Source: Oscillospiraceae bacterium (lineage in GTDB: Bacteria; Bacillota; Clostridia; Oscillospirales; Oscillospiraceae). Taken from it: a stretch of 7,591 nucleotides of DNA. The notes below the pieces were generated by a model, which ran no database searches, was not told the origin of the DNA, and saw only the letters and a list, made by a program, of their open reading frames with translations. Positions 1-6,933 of the stretch are shown here, piece after piece. The position numbers and the translations under genes were made by a program. The stretch is taken from NCBI GenBank assembly GCA_031280855.1, contig JAITGH010000206.1, forward strand, positions 1 to 7,591, read 5' to 3'. How positions within the stretch are numbered: the first letter of the stretch is position 1; every line of letters begins with the position of its first letter.

Positions 1-2342
1 AAGAGATCCTCATCGCCGGAGACGACTTTCACATCCGCAACCTTGCCCGTTTTGTCGGTAAGTCTGCCGTTCCGCAGGCCCTTACCGCCGCGGCGTTGAG
101 GCTCGCCCTCGCCGCGCATGTACTCCGCGGATTCCGTGCGCTTGCCGTACCCGTTCTCGGTAACGGTCAATAGGAACGCGCCCTCGGTAAGCTTTACCGC
201 GCCGACGCACTCGTCTCCGTGCTGAGTCGTAATGCCCTTAACCCCGACGGCCATGCGTCCCATCGGACGTACGTCGGTCTCCGCGAAGCAAATCGCCATG
301 CCGGAGCGCGTCGCAATCAAGATGTTACTACTGCCATCGGTATCCAGCACGCGGATAAGCTCGTCGCCATCGTCCAGCTTGAGCGCCCGAATCCCAACGT
401 TGCGGATGTGCTTTAGCTCCGCGACGTTCAAGCGTTTCACCGTACCGTCACGCGTTACCATGAACAGGAATTTGCCGTCATCGTCGGACATCTCGCGGAA
501 GTGCAGCATTGCGGTGACTTTCTCATCCGGCTCCGTACCGATAATGTTGACGATGTTGCTGCCTTTCGCGGTTCGGCTTGCCTCCGGGATCTGATAGCCC
601 TTCTTGCGGAACACTCGGCCGCGATTCGTAAAGAACAGCAGATAATCGTGAGTCGAGGCAGTGAACATAGTCTCGACGAAGTCCTCCTCACGCGTCGTCA
701 TCGCGTTAACGCCCTTGCCGCCGCGATTCTGCGACTTATACGTGTCCGCGCTGACGCGCTTGATGTAACCCGCGTGAGTAAGCGTGAAGATGCAATCCTC
801 CTCGTCGATCAAGTCTTCTATGTCGATCTCGTCCTCAACGGACTCAATCTCCGTACGGCGGTCGTCGCCGTACTTCTCGCGAATCGCGGTAAGCTCCTCG
901 ACGATAACGTCGCGCTGCATGTCCTCGGAGGCAAGCAGCTCGAGGTAGTACTCGATCCGCGCCATCAGCTGACGGTACTCCTCCTCGATTTTCTCGCGCT
1001 CCAGACCTTGCAAGCGGCGCAGCTGTAACTCCAGAATCGCTTGAGCCTGAACCTCCGACAATTGGAAGCGTTGCATCAGCCGCTCTCGCGCATCGTTGTA
1101 GCTCTCGCGGATTATGCGCACGACCTCATCGATGTTGTCGACGGCGATTCGCAAGCCCTCTAAGATGTGGGCGCGCTCACGCGCTTTGCGAAGCTCGAAC
1201 TCCGTTCGGCGTACCAGTACCTCCAGCTGGTGCACGACGTGCTCGTCGAGGATCTCGCGGAGCGTCAGCACCTTCGGCTGACGGCCGCGATTAACAAGCG
1301 CGAGCAGCGTTATACCAATCGTTATCTGCAATGGAGTGCTGGCGAACAGCTGGTTCAGCGTGACTTGAGGGTTCGCGTCGCGGCGAAGCTCGAACACCAG
1401 TCTGAACCCCTCGCGATCCGTCTCGTCGCGAAACGACGAGATGCCCTCGACGGACTTATCGCGAAGCTTGTCGTCGATATCGGACAGCAATTGCTTCGTT
1501 ACCTGCTGGTATGGGATATCGTGAACGATGATCTCGGTACCGCCGCGCTCGGACGTTACGATCTCGGTTTTGGCGCGAAGCTTGATATTGCCGCGCCCTG
1601 TGGAGTACGCGGCTCTGATGCCGCTATGCCCGACGATAACGCCGCCTGTGGGGAAGTCGGGTCCCTTGATGTACTGCATGAGATCGGTCAGAGTAGCCTC
1701 CGGGTCGCGGATAACGCAGATAGCGGCGTCGATGACCTCGCGAAGGTTATGCGGCGGTATGTTCGTCGCCATGCCGACGGCGATGCCTTGACTTCCGTTA
1801 ACCAGCAGATTCGGGTAATGCGCGGGCAGGACGGTCGGCTCCTTGCGGGTCTCGTCATAGTTGCGCTCGAAATCGACGGTCTCCTTATCGATGTCGCGAA
1901 CAAGCTCCGCCGCAAGCCGGCTCATCTTCGCCTCAGTATAACGAGAGGCTGCGGCCGCGTGCACGTGGATGCTGCCGAAGTTGCCGTGCCCGTCCACAAG
2001 CGGATGCCGCATTGTGAAGTCTTGAGCAAGCCGTACCAGCGCGTCATAGATCGAGGAGTCTCCATGCGGGTGATAGTTACCCATAACCGGAGCGACGCAC
2101 GCCGCGCTCTTGCGGTACGCCTTGTCAGGCGTGAAGCCCTCCTCGTTCATCGAGTAGACGATACGGCGGTGCACGGGCTTCAGCCCGTCGCGAACGTCCG
2201 GCAGCGCCCTCGCCGCGATTACGCTCATCGAGTAATCGATGAAGCTTTCGCGCATTTCGCGCACTATCTCAACCGGGCGAATCACCTGTTCGGGAAAGCT
2301 GATGTCCGGGTTCTTCTGCGTTGTTAACTTCCGTTTTGCCAT
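1..2342 (-). CDS. gyrA: DNA gyrase subunit A (partial, 3' end beyond window)
   Basis: GyrA is the breakage-reunion subunit of the A2B2 gyrase that puts negative supercoils into DNA using ATP. I translated the minus strand from the ATG at 2342 to base 1: it stays open for 780 codons with no frameshift, and the stop lies off the left edge. Landmarks: DYSMSV at about 36-41, RALPDVRDGLKPVHRR near 45-60, the quinolone-determining stretch HPHGDSSIYD at 91-100 (S96 and D100 equal E. coli S83 and D87, both the sensitive-type residues), and catalytic RYTE with Tyr135 (E. coli Tyr122). The C-terminal wrapping domain has QNRGGKG at 538-544, the usual GyrA-box place, and QRRGGKG at 749-755. ParC is the main alternative, but the GyrA boxes and the place after gyrB favour GyrA. 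Oddities: HVHAAAAS at 126-133 replaces the usual DGDSAAAM, and CVAPVMG at 82-88 is atypical. The gene starts 65 bp after gyrB. Confidence 0.97.
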   Translation of the reverse strand, partial: MAKRKLTTQKNPDISFPEQVIRPVEIVREMRESFIDYSMSVIAARALPDVRDGLKPVHRRIVYSMNEEGFTPDKAYRKSAACVAPVMGNYHPHGDSSIYDALVRLAQDFTMRHPLVDGHGNFGSIHVHAAAASRYTEAKMSRLAAELVRDIDKETVDFERNYDETRKEPTVLPAHYPNLLVNGSQGIAVGMATNIPPHNLREVIDAAICVIRDPEATLTDLMQYIKGPDFPTGGVIVGHSGIRAAYSTGRGNIKLRAKTEIVTSERGGTEIIVHDIPYQQVTKQLLSDIDDKLRDKSVEGISSFRDETDREGFRLVFELRRDANPQVTLNQLFASTPLQITIGITLLALVNRGRQPKVLTLREILDEHVVHQLEVLVRRTEFELRKARERAHILEGLRIAVDNIDEVVRIIRESYNDARERLMQRFQLSEVQAQAILELQLRRLQGLEREKIEEEYRQLMARIEYYLELLASEDMQRDVIVEELTAIREKYGDDRRTEIESVEDEIDIEDLIDEEDCIFTLTHAGYIKRVSADTYKSQNRGGKGVNAMTTREEDFVETMFTASTHDYLLFFTNRGRVFRKKGYQIPEASRTAKGSNIVNIIGTEPDEKVTAMLHFREMSDDDGKFLFMVTRDGTVKRLNVAELKHIRNVGIRALKLDDGDELIRVLDTDGSSNILIATRSGMAICFAETDVRPMGRMAVGVKGITTQHGDECVGAVKLTEGAFLLTVTENGYGKRTESAEYMRGEGEPQRRGGKGLRNGRLTDKTGKVADVKVVSGDEDL

Positions 2343-2353
2343 TTTTTATACTA

Positions 2354-2359
2354 CTTCCT
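2354..2359 (-). promoter_or_regulatory. Ribosome binding site of gyrA
   Basis: The minus strand reads AGGAAG here, followed by 11 bases (TAGTATAAAAA) and the gyrA ATG. The spacing is somewhat long, but it is the only purine-rich SD-like match upstream of this start, and the protein begins sensibly there (MAKRKLTTQ, 13 residues longer than E. coli GyrA before the aligned core). Confidence 0.5.
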
Positions 2360-2386
2360 GAGCATTAGACTTGGAGATACACCGGA

Positions 2387-2404
2387 ATGTTCCACGTAGA
2401 ACAT
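2387..2404. other. Candidate parS site (ParB/Spo0J binding) in the gyrB-gyrA spacer
   Basis: The sequence ATGTTCCACGTAGAACAT is a near-perfect palindrome with arms ATGTTC and GAACAT around CACGTA. Known parS sites follow TGTTNCACGTGAAACA, with close symmetric variants such as TGTTCCACGTGGAACA. The core at 2388-2403 differs from that symmetric form at one base (A for G at 2398). ParB loads at parS clusters around oriC to organise and segregate the new origins, and this site is about 4.5 kb from the predicted oriC and lies between genes. What is seen is the palindrome and its match; binding by ParB is inference. It does not look like a terminator because neither strand has a T-run after it. Confidence 0.65.
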
Positions 2405-2407
2405 CGG

Positions 2408-4339
2408 CTAGATATCGAGGTTCTTGACGAACATCGCGTTGTGCTCGATGAATGCGCGGCGAGGTTCGACGCGCTCACCCATCAGCGTGGTGAAGATCTC
2501 GTCGGCGGCGACCGCGTCTTCAAGCTCGACGCGAAGCAGAACCCTGGTCTCCGGGTTCATGGTGGTCTCCCACAGTTCCTCCGCGTCCATCTCGCCAAGC
2601 CCCTTGAACCGCCCGATCTCAATCTTCGCGTTAGGGTTGCCGCCGCGCATCTCCGCGCCGATGCGGTCGCGCTCCGCCTCGTCCTGAGCATAGCGCATGT
2701 CCTTGCCACGCGTAAGCTTGAACAGCGGAGGCTGAGCGATATAGACATACCCGCCCTCCACCAGCGGCCGCATGAATCGGAAGAAGAACGTCAACAATAA
2801 CGTGCGGATGTGCGCACCGTCAACGTCCGCGTCCGCCATGATGATGATCTTGTGATACCGCAGGCGAGCGGAGTCGAACTCCTCTCCGATTCCCGCGCCG
2901 AGCGCAAGGATAACGGGACTGAGCTTCTCGTTACCGTATACCTTGTCCGTGCGAGCCTTCTCCACGTTCAGCATCTTACCCCAAAGCGGTAAGATCGCCT
3001 GAAAGCGAGAGTCTCGCCCGCTTATCGCGCTGCCGCCCGCGCTGTCGCCCTCGACGATATAGATCTCGTTAAACTGCGCGTCCTTGCCGTAGCAATCGGT
3101 GAGCTTACCCGGCAAAGTCGCGCCCTCGGACCCGCTTTTCCTGCGGCTGAGGTCACGCGCCTTACGTGCGGCTTCCCGAGCGTTACTCGCCGCCATCGCT
3201 TTCTCCAGGATCACCTTCGCGATTCGCGGATTCTCTTCAAGGTAGTCCGCCAACTTGCGGGATAGCATGTTCTCCACGAGAGTCCGCACGTCCGCGTTAC
3301 CCAGCTTCGTCTTCGTCTGACCCTCAAACTGAGCCTCGGTAAGCCTGACACTGATAATCGCGCCCAAACCCTCACGCGTGTCCTCACCCGCCAGTTTCGC
3401 ATCACCCTTGAGGAATCCCGCTTTCGCGCCATAGTCGTTCAACACTCGTGTCAAGGCGGAGCGGAACCCGGTCTCATGCATACCGCCCTCGGTCGTATGG
3501 ATATTGTTCGCAAAGCTGAACGCGGTCTCCTTATAGTCGTCCGTCCATTGCAGCGCGATCTCCGCTTCGCGATCCTCGCGCCGCTCACTGAAGTATAGCA
3601 CCTCGTCATGGATTGAGTTGCGGTTCTTGTTAACGTACTCGACGAAGCTGCGAATCCCGCCCTCATAACACATAGTATCGCGAGTTTCACGCCCGGGACG
3701 CTCGTCCGCGATCGTTATCTCCAGTCCCGCGTTCAGGAACGCTTGCTCCCGCAGGCGAGTGTGCAAAGTCTCGTACTCGAACTCCGTCTCGTCGAAGATC
3801 GTGGAGTCCGGCTTGAACCGCACGGTAGTCCCGGTGACGTCGGCGATACGAAGTTTCGGGGAATCAAGCTGAGTGATTGGCGTAACGACGTCGCCTCGAG
3901 CGAACTCCATCGAGTACGACTGCCCGTTCTCGGACGCGTGAACCTCGACTTGAAGCCACTCTGACAGCGCGTTAACGACGCTCGCGCCCACTCCATGCAG
4001 ACCTCCGGAGACTTTATAGCCGCCGCCGCCGAATTTCCCGCCCGCATGTAGAACGGTGAATACGACTTCCAGCGCGGACTTGCCCGTCTGCTCCTGAATC
4101 CCAACGGGGATTCCGTGACCGTCGTCGCTGACGCGAATCACGTCGCCGGACTCGATCACGACCTCAATCTTTGAACATCGCCCGGCAAGCGCCTCGTCGA
4201 TCGAGTTATCCACAATTTCGTACACAAGATGGTGTAGCCCGCGCAGACTTGTCGTCCCGATGTACATGCCGGGACGTTTCCGCACGGCTTCCAGACCTTC
4301 CAGTACCTGTATGTCGGCGGCTGAGTATTCGTTATTCAT
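2408..4339 (-). CDS. gyrB: DNA gyrase subunit B
   Basis: GyrB is the ATPase and TOPRIM subunit of gyrase. The product is complete at 643 aa, normal for bacterial GyrB. In order: a GHKL ATPase domain with EIVDNSIDEA (Glu41 general base, Asn45 for Mg), SDDGHGIP (Asp72 for adenine binding), the ATP-lid glycines GGLHGVG, and a transducer with QTKTKLGN at 341-348. The TOPRIM domain follows with EGDSAGGSA from Glu430 and the metal pair Asp503 and Asp505 in ADADVDG. It ends in NLDI, the usual terminus. I chose the ATG at 4339 because MNNEYSAADIQVLEGLEAVR fits the family start; the frame runs open upstream to 4453, but that part overlaps the end of recF and lacks family similarity. The SD is weak (GTGAGAG close to the ATG). 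ParE is unlikely given the context. His75 replaces the usual Arg of DNGRGIP. Confidence 0.98.
   Translation of the reverse strand: MNNEYSAADIQVLEGLEAVRKRPGMYIGTTSLRGLHHLVYEIVDNSIDEALAGRCSKIEVVIESGDVIRVSDDGHGIPVGIQEQTGKSALEVVFTVLHAGGKFGGGGYKVSGGLHGVGASVVNALSEWLQVEVHASENGQSYSMEFARGDVVTPITQLDSPKLRIADVTGTTVRFKPDSTIFDETEFEYETLHTRLREQAFLNAGLEITIADERPGRETRDTMCYEGGIRSFVEYVNKNRNSIHDEVLYFSERREDREAEIALQWTDDYKETAFSFANNIHTTEGGMHETGFRSALTRVLNDYGAKAGFLKGDAKLAGEDTREGLGAIISVRLTEAQFEGQTKTKLGNADVRTLVENMLSRKLADYLEENPRIAKVILEKAMAASNAREAARKARDLSRRKSGSEGATLPGKLTDCYGKDAQFNEIYIVEGDSAGGSAISGRDSRFQAILPLWGKMLNVEKARTDKVYGNEKLSPVILALGAGIGEEFDSARLRYHKIIIMADADVDGAHIRTLLLTFFFRFMRPLVEGGYVYIAQPPLFKLTRGKDMRYAQDEAERDRIGAEMRGGNPNAKIEIGRFKGLGEMDAEELWETTMNPETRVLLRVELEDAVAADEIFTTLMGERVEPRRAFIEHNAMFVKNLDI
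4206..4214 (+). other. Perfect DnaA-box sequence inside gyrB
   Basis: TTATCCACA, the exact DnaA-box consensus, occurs inside the codons for Ile-Val-Asp-Asn of the conserved ATPase motif of GyrB. The residues constrain much of the sequence (GTG GAT AAC), so the match can arise from coding alone. It is listed because it could still bind DnaA about 2.8 kb from the predicted origin. Confidence 0.3.
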
Positions 4340-4379
4340 GTTTCTCTCACTTCTATTAGGAATAAGGATTAACAGGCTC

Positions 4380-5504
4380 TTATACCAACGCTGCGGAACC
4401 GCCCCGCATCGGGATTGCCATACCTTTGATCTTATTGCGATGGAACTCTGCAATGTCGGTCATCGTGACGAACGTCTGCCCGGCGCCGGCGCGCTTTAAT
4501 ACTATGTGACGGCGTAGGAAATCAAGCTCGCTAAGCACGTCGTCAAACAGCATGATCGGGTACTCGTTACAGTCTTCGCGAATGAACTCGCGCTCCGCAA
4601 ACTTGAGCGACAGCGTTACCGTGCGCGCCTGACCTTGTGACCAGTAATCGGACTCCATGCCGTCAATGTCCAATAAGATATCGTCTTTATGCGCACCGGA
4701 TATGCATGAGCCGGAGTTGATTTCCGCAGTTACTTTCGTGTTCTGATGCTCAAGCAGCTTCACACAGATCTCCGACGGTTTCATCTTACTTGCGTTACCA
4801 ATACCCGCGACTGTCTTGTACGTAACATGTAACTTCTCGTTCGAGGTAGTGATAATACGATGGGACTCGGCGGCGAAGGGTGCGAGCTTCTCACAAAACA
4901 TCGCACGATAGTGGATAAGTATCGCGCCCGCCTTCGCAAGTGAAACATTGTACGCCTCCAAGGTACTGCGCGACGACGGTCTATACTCCCGCAAAAGCTT
5001 CAGCTTATTATCGTAAAGCTTGCGGTATTCCGTCAAAGTCTCCGCATACTTGGGGCGAAGCTGTGAGATCACCTGATCAAGCCAGTGCCGCCGCGTCGCC
5101 GCGCCTCCTTTGGAGAGATCAAGATCCTCCGGCGTGAATAGTACGACTCGAAACGGGAGACTTCCCATAGTCTTAAGCTTGGAACCGTTAAGCTCGATAC
5201 GCTTCTTTGATTCCGCACCTACGGAAACGGTTACGGTTTGCGAACGTACTCCGACTGCGCCTTCGGGATTGCCGGTTACTAAGCCTGCGGTTACGTATGC
5301 GCGTTCACTGCCGCGATGTACCAGCAGGGTATCGTCACGCGTGCGGAATCCTTTGCCCGTACACGCAAAATAGATCGCCTCGATAAGGTTTGTCTTGCCT
5401 TGTGCGTTGTTACCACATATTACATTCATTGCAGCGTCGAATTCTGTCAGTTTAGCATATTCGATGTTACGAAAGTTGATAACTTCAAGTGTTTGCAGTC
5501 TCAT
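4380..5504 (-). CDS. recF: DNA replication and repair protein RecF
   Basis: RecF is an SMC-like ABC ATPase that, with RecO and RecR, loads RecA onto gapped single-stranded DNA and helps stalled forks restart. The product is 374 aa, about the family length. It opens with the typical MRLQTLEVINFRNI. Walker A is GNNAQGKT at 31-38, the signature region carries SGAHKDD at 269-275 and SQGQ at 289-292, and Walker B with the D-loop is MLFDDVLSELD at 318-328. The start at 5504 matches the family and overlaps the S4 gene by 20 bp. No Shine-Dalgarno precedes it, so translation is probably coupled to the upstream gene. In-frame TTG and ATG codons at 5534 and 5531 would add a hydrophobic MKLSILLLI that RecF proteins do not have. 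The gene ends 40 bp before gyrB, with no remB gene between them. Confidence 0.97.
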   Translation of the reverse strand: MRLQTLEVINFRNIEYAKLTEFDAAMNVICGNNAQGKTNLIEAIYFACTGKGFRTRDDTLLVHRGSERAYVTAGLVTGNPEGAVGVRSQTVTVSVGAESKKRIELNGSKLKTMGSLPFRVVLFTPEDLDLSKGGAATRRHWLDQVISQLRPKYAETLTEYRKLYDNKLKLLREYRPSSRSTLEAYNVSLAKAGAILIHYRAMFCEKLAPFAAESHRIITTSNEKLHVTYKTVAGIGNASKMKPSEICVKLLEHQNTKVTAEINSGSCISGAHKDDILLDIDGMESDYWSQGQARTVTLSLKFAEREFIREDCNEYPIMLFDDVLSELDFLRRHIVLKRAGAGQTFVTMTDIAEFHRNKIKGMAIPMRGGSAALV

Positions 5505-5712
5505 AATTAGTAATAGTATACTCAATTTCATCAATTCTTATAGTATCGCCCGGAAAAAGTTTCTTGCCGCGTGCAAGACATACCTGCGCGTTAACCAGCA
5601 CATCGCCGGATATGATCCGCATCTTCGCTTCGCCGCCTGACGGTACGTGCCCCGCAAGCTTCAGCGCGGCGTCAAGCTTGATAGACGGCGAGTATATTTC
5701 TACTCGATTCAT
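5485..5712 (-). CDS. rlbA: S4-domain RNA-binding protein, YaaA/RlbA family
   Basis: This is a 75-aa protein consisting almost wholly of one S4 RNA-binding fold. The key stretch is LDAALKLAGHVPSGGEAK at about 13-30, followed by GDVLVN and RGKKLFPGD near 36-56, which matches the layout of B. subtilis YaaA (RlbA), encoded at the same place between dnaN and recF. In B. subtilis the protein has been linked to large ribosomal subunit assembly; its precise role here is inference. The conserved position makes the family call firm. The ATG overlaps the dnaN stop as ATGA (5709-5712), and no good Shine-Dalgarno precedes it, so translation is probably coupled to dnaN. The last 20 bases overlap recF. The C-terminal tail NYETANT is short and not conserved as far as I can tell. 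Confidence 0.93.
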   Translation of the reverse strand: MNRVEIYSPSIKLDAALKLAGHVPSGGEAKMRIISGDVLVNAQVCLARGKKLFPGDTIRIDEIEYTITNYETANT

Positions 5713-6830
5713 GCGGTTAACCGTACCGGCAAGATCATGTAAAGAAAGCGATCCTCTTCATCGGCAGAGGTTATGACGCACGGGTTGATCGCTCCGTTAA
5801 ACTTCAGCGTAATCTCATCGGAAGGCGCGGCCTTCAACGCTTCCAGGATGAAGCGATTGTTGAACCCAATCTCCAGTTCGCCGCCATCGCCTTTAATCAA
5901 GCACTCGTCGTTCGCTTTTGCAATCGCGGTCATCGTACGGAACTTCGCAACTCCGTCGGAGACGTTCATGCGCAGCGGACTTTTCAACACGTCGGTGATG
6001 ATGAGCGAGACGCGCTCTACGCTTGCGGTAATCGCTCTGCGGTCAACCTCAACGGTAACTTTGTACTCTTGCGGGATTGATCGCTTGTAATCGAGGAAAT
6101 CGCCTTCAAGCCTGCGAGAGATGATCTCCGTATTGCGAAGCTTGCACATGATATAGCTTGAGCCGACGGTAAGCGCGGCGAAATCGTCGGAGTCGCTGCA
6201 TATGTTCTTAAGCTCCGTAAGCATGTTGCCGGGTACGACAAACTTCTCCGACGGGTGTGACTCCAGCAACGGGTTACCTGCAATTATGCTTTCACGCCGC
6301 ATTGCGAGACGGAATCCGTCAACTGAAACGATGGTTAGTACTCCGTTGTCAAGCTCGAATAGACTGCCCGTATGAATCGGCTTGTTGGTGTTGTCGCTGA
6401 TCGCGTACAGAGTTTCGGCGATCATGCTTTTCATTGTGTTTTCCGGGATAAGGATACGGTCGTCACTGTCAACGATTGGAAGATCAGGGTAATCGGAGGC
6501 GGGCATTCCGGTAATCTCAAACTCGGACGCAAAGCACGAGATTTTGACGGTAAGATCGGTCGATTCAATCGTAAGCCTGTCGGTGGGCATCGTGCGTATG
6601 ATGTCGATGAATAGCTTAGAGTTCAGCACAATCGAACCGTGAGACTCCACGTCGACCTCGAATCGAGTACGGATCCCGATTTTCATGTCATATCCGGTTA
6701 GGATAAGATCGGAACCGCTTAGTTGAAGCAGCAGACCTTCTAACGCGGGCATTGCGCTTTTTGAGGATACTGCTCGCCCGGCAATCTGAGCCGCGTTTAA
6801 CAGTTCCGCCTTATCGCAGTAGAACTTCAT
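5709..6830 (-). CDS. dnaN: DNA polymerase III sliding clamp (beta subunit)
   Basis: DnaN forms the dimeric ring that encircles DNA and tethers polymerase III and many repair proteins through a pocket on each protomer. The 373-aa product has the three-domain clamp length. Recognisable segments are the start MKFYCDKAELLNAAQ, MPALEGLLLQ near 27-36, ETLYAISDNTNKPIHTGSLF and VSVDGFRLAMRRE mid-protein, RRLEGDFLDYKRSIP, IGFNNRFILEALKA, and the C-terminal RFLYMILPVRL that helps form the partner pocket. I chose the ATG at 6830 because GGAGG sits 5 bases before it and DnaN proteins begin MKF. An ATG at 6842 is in frame, but using it would place that SD inside the gene and add the atypical MEAT. The gene heads the dnaN-rlbA-recF set and shares an ATGA overlap with rlbA. 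It is transcribed away from the predicted oriC. Confidence 0.98.
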   Translation of the reverse strand: MKFYCDKAELLNAAQIAGRAVSSKSAMPALEGLLLQLSGSDLILTGYDMKIGIRTRFEVDVESHGSIVLNSKLFIDIIRTMPTDRLTIESTDLTVKISCFASEFEITGMPASDYPDLPIVDSDDRILIPENTMKSMIAETLYAISDNTNKPIHTGSLFELDNGVLTIVSVDGFRLAMRRESIIAGNPLLESHPSEKFVVPGNMLTELKNICSDSDDFAALTVGSSYIMCKLRNTEIISRRLEGDFLDYKRSIPQEYKVTVEVDRRAITASVERVSLIITDVLKSPLRMNVSDGVAKFRTMTAIAKANDECLIKGDGGELEIGFNNRFILEALKAAPSDEITLKFNGAINPCVITSADEEDRFLYMILPVRLTA

Positions 6831-6835
6831 TGTCG

Positions 6836-6840
6836 CCTCC
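6836..6840 (-). promoter_or_regulatory. Ribosome binding site of dnaN, decides the start
   Basis: The minus strand reads GGAGG, then CGACA, then ATG at 6830. This strong, well-spaced site supports the MKFYCDK start over the in-frame ATG at 6842, which overlaps the SD itself. Confidence 0.85.
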
Positions 6841-6860
6841 ATGTTTCCACAAGCTTGGTT

Positions 6861-6885
6861 AGTTCATTCAGGAATAAAATGAACT
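6861..6885 (-). promoter_or_regulatory. Inverted repeat (possible hairpin) in the dnaN leader
   Basis: AGTTCATT at 6861-6868 and AATGAACT at 6878-6885 are perfect 8-bp complements with a 9-base loop. In the dnaN transcript this would be a modest AU-rich stem ending 20 bases before the SD. No T-run follows it, so it is not a standard terminator. It could be an mRNA 5' structure or a binding site for a dimeric protein; the function is unknown. Confidence 0.4.
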
Positions 6886-6918
6886 CAGCGCTCATAGAAT
6901 AGAAAAGATAGTTATATA

Positions 6919-6933
6919 TAATAGTAATAGTAC
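6919..6933. other. DnaA-trio-like unwinding element
   Basis: The plus strand reads TAA TAG TAA TAG TAC, which read 3' to 5' is CAT GAT AAT GAT AAT. The DnaA-trio consensus is 3'-(G/A)AT-5', so four of five consecutive triplets match. The tract directly adjoins an AT-rich run (6897-6930 has no C and about 82 percent A+T) on the dnaN side and a GC-rich patch on the box side. DnaA filaments load on such triplets to hold the opened strand. The match is seen directly; the activity is inferred. Confidence 0.6.

Noticed and set aside
1167..2327. 386-codon open frame on the plus strand opposite gyrA
   Set aside because: It is codon-aligned with gyrA, so its stops would need TTA, CTA or TCA codons in gyrA, which are rare there; it ends exactly at the gyrA Leu codon TTA (2325-2327). 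The product is low in recognisable domains, and gyrA is clearly real.
1..2342. Frameshift or premature stop in gyrA
   Set aside because: Full translation of the minus strand is open from 2342 to base 1 and aligns with known GyrA landmarks at constant spacing through Tyr135.
2387..2404. Intrinsic terminator between gyrB and gyrA
   Set aside because: The 6-bp stem is weak and no T-run follows on either strand.
2387..2800. 137-codon plus-strand frame starting MFHVEH, opposite gyrB
   Set aside because: Its first codons are just the parS-like palindrome read as protein, and the rest mirrors gyrB. I regard it as an artefact and not a gene.
4340..4453. Longer GyrB start upstream of 4339
   Set aside because: The extra 38 residues overlap recF, have no SD, and lack similarity to GyrB N-termini.
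5505..5534. Longer RecF start (TTG at 5534 or ATG at 5531)
   Set aside because: It would add a hydrophobic extension not seen in RecF; MRLQTLEVINFRN is the family start.
6831..6842. dnaN start at ATG 6842
   Set aside because: The GGAGG Shine-Dalgarno would be inside the gene, and the clamp family begins at MKF.
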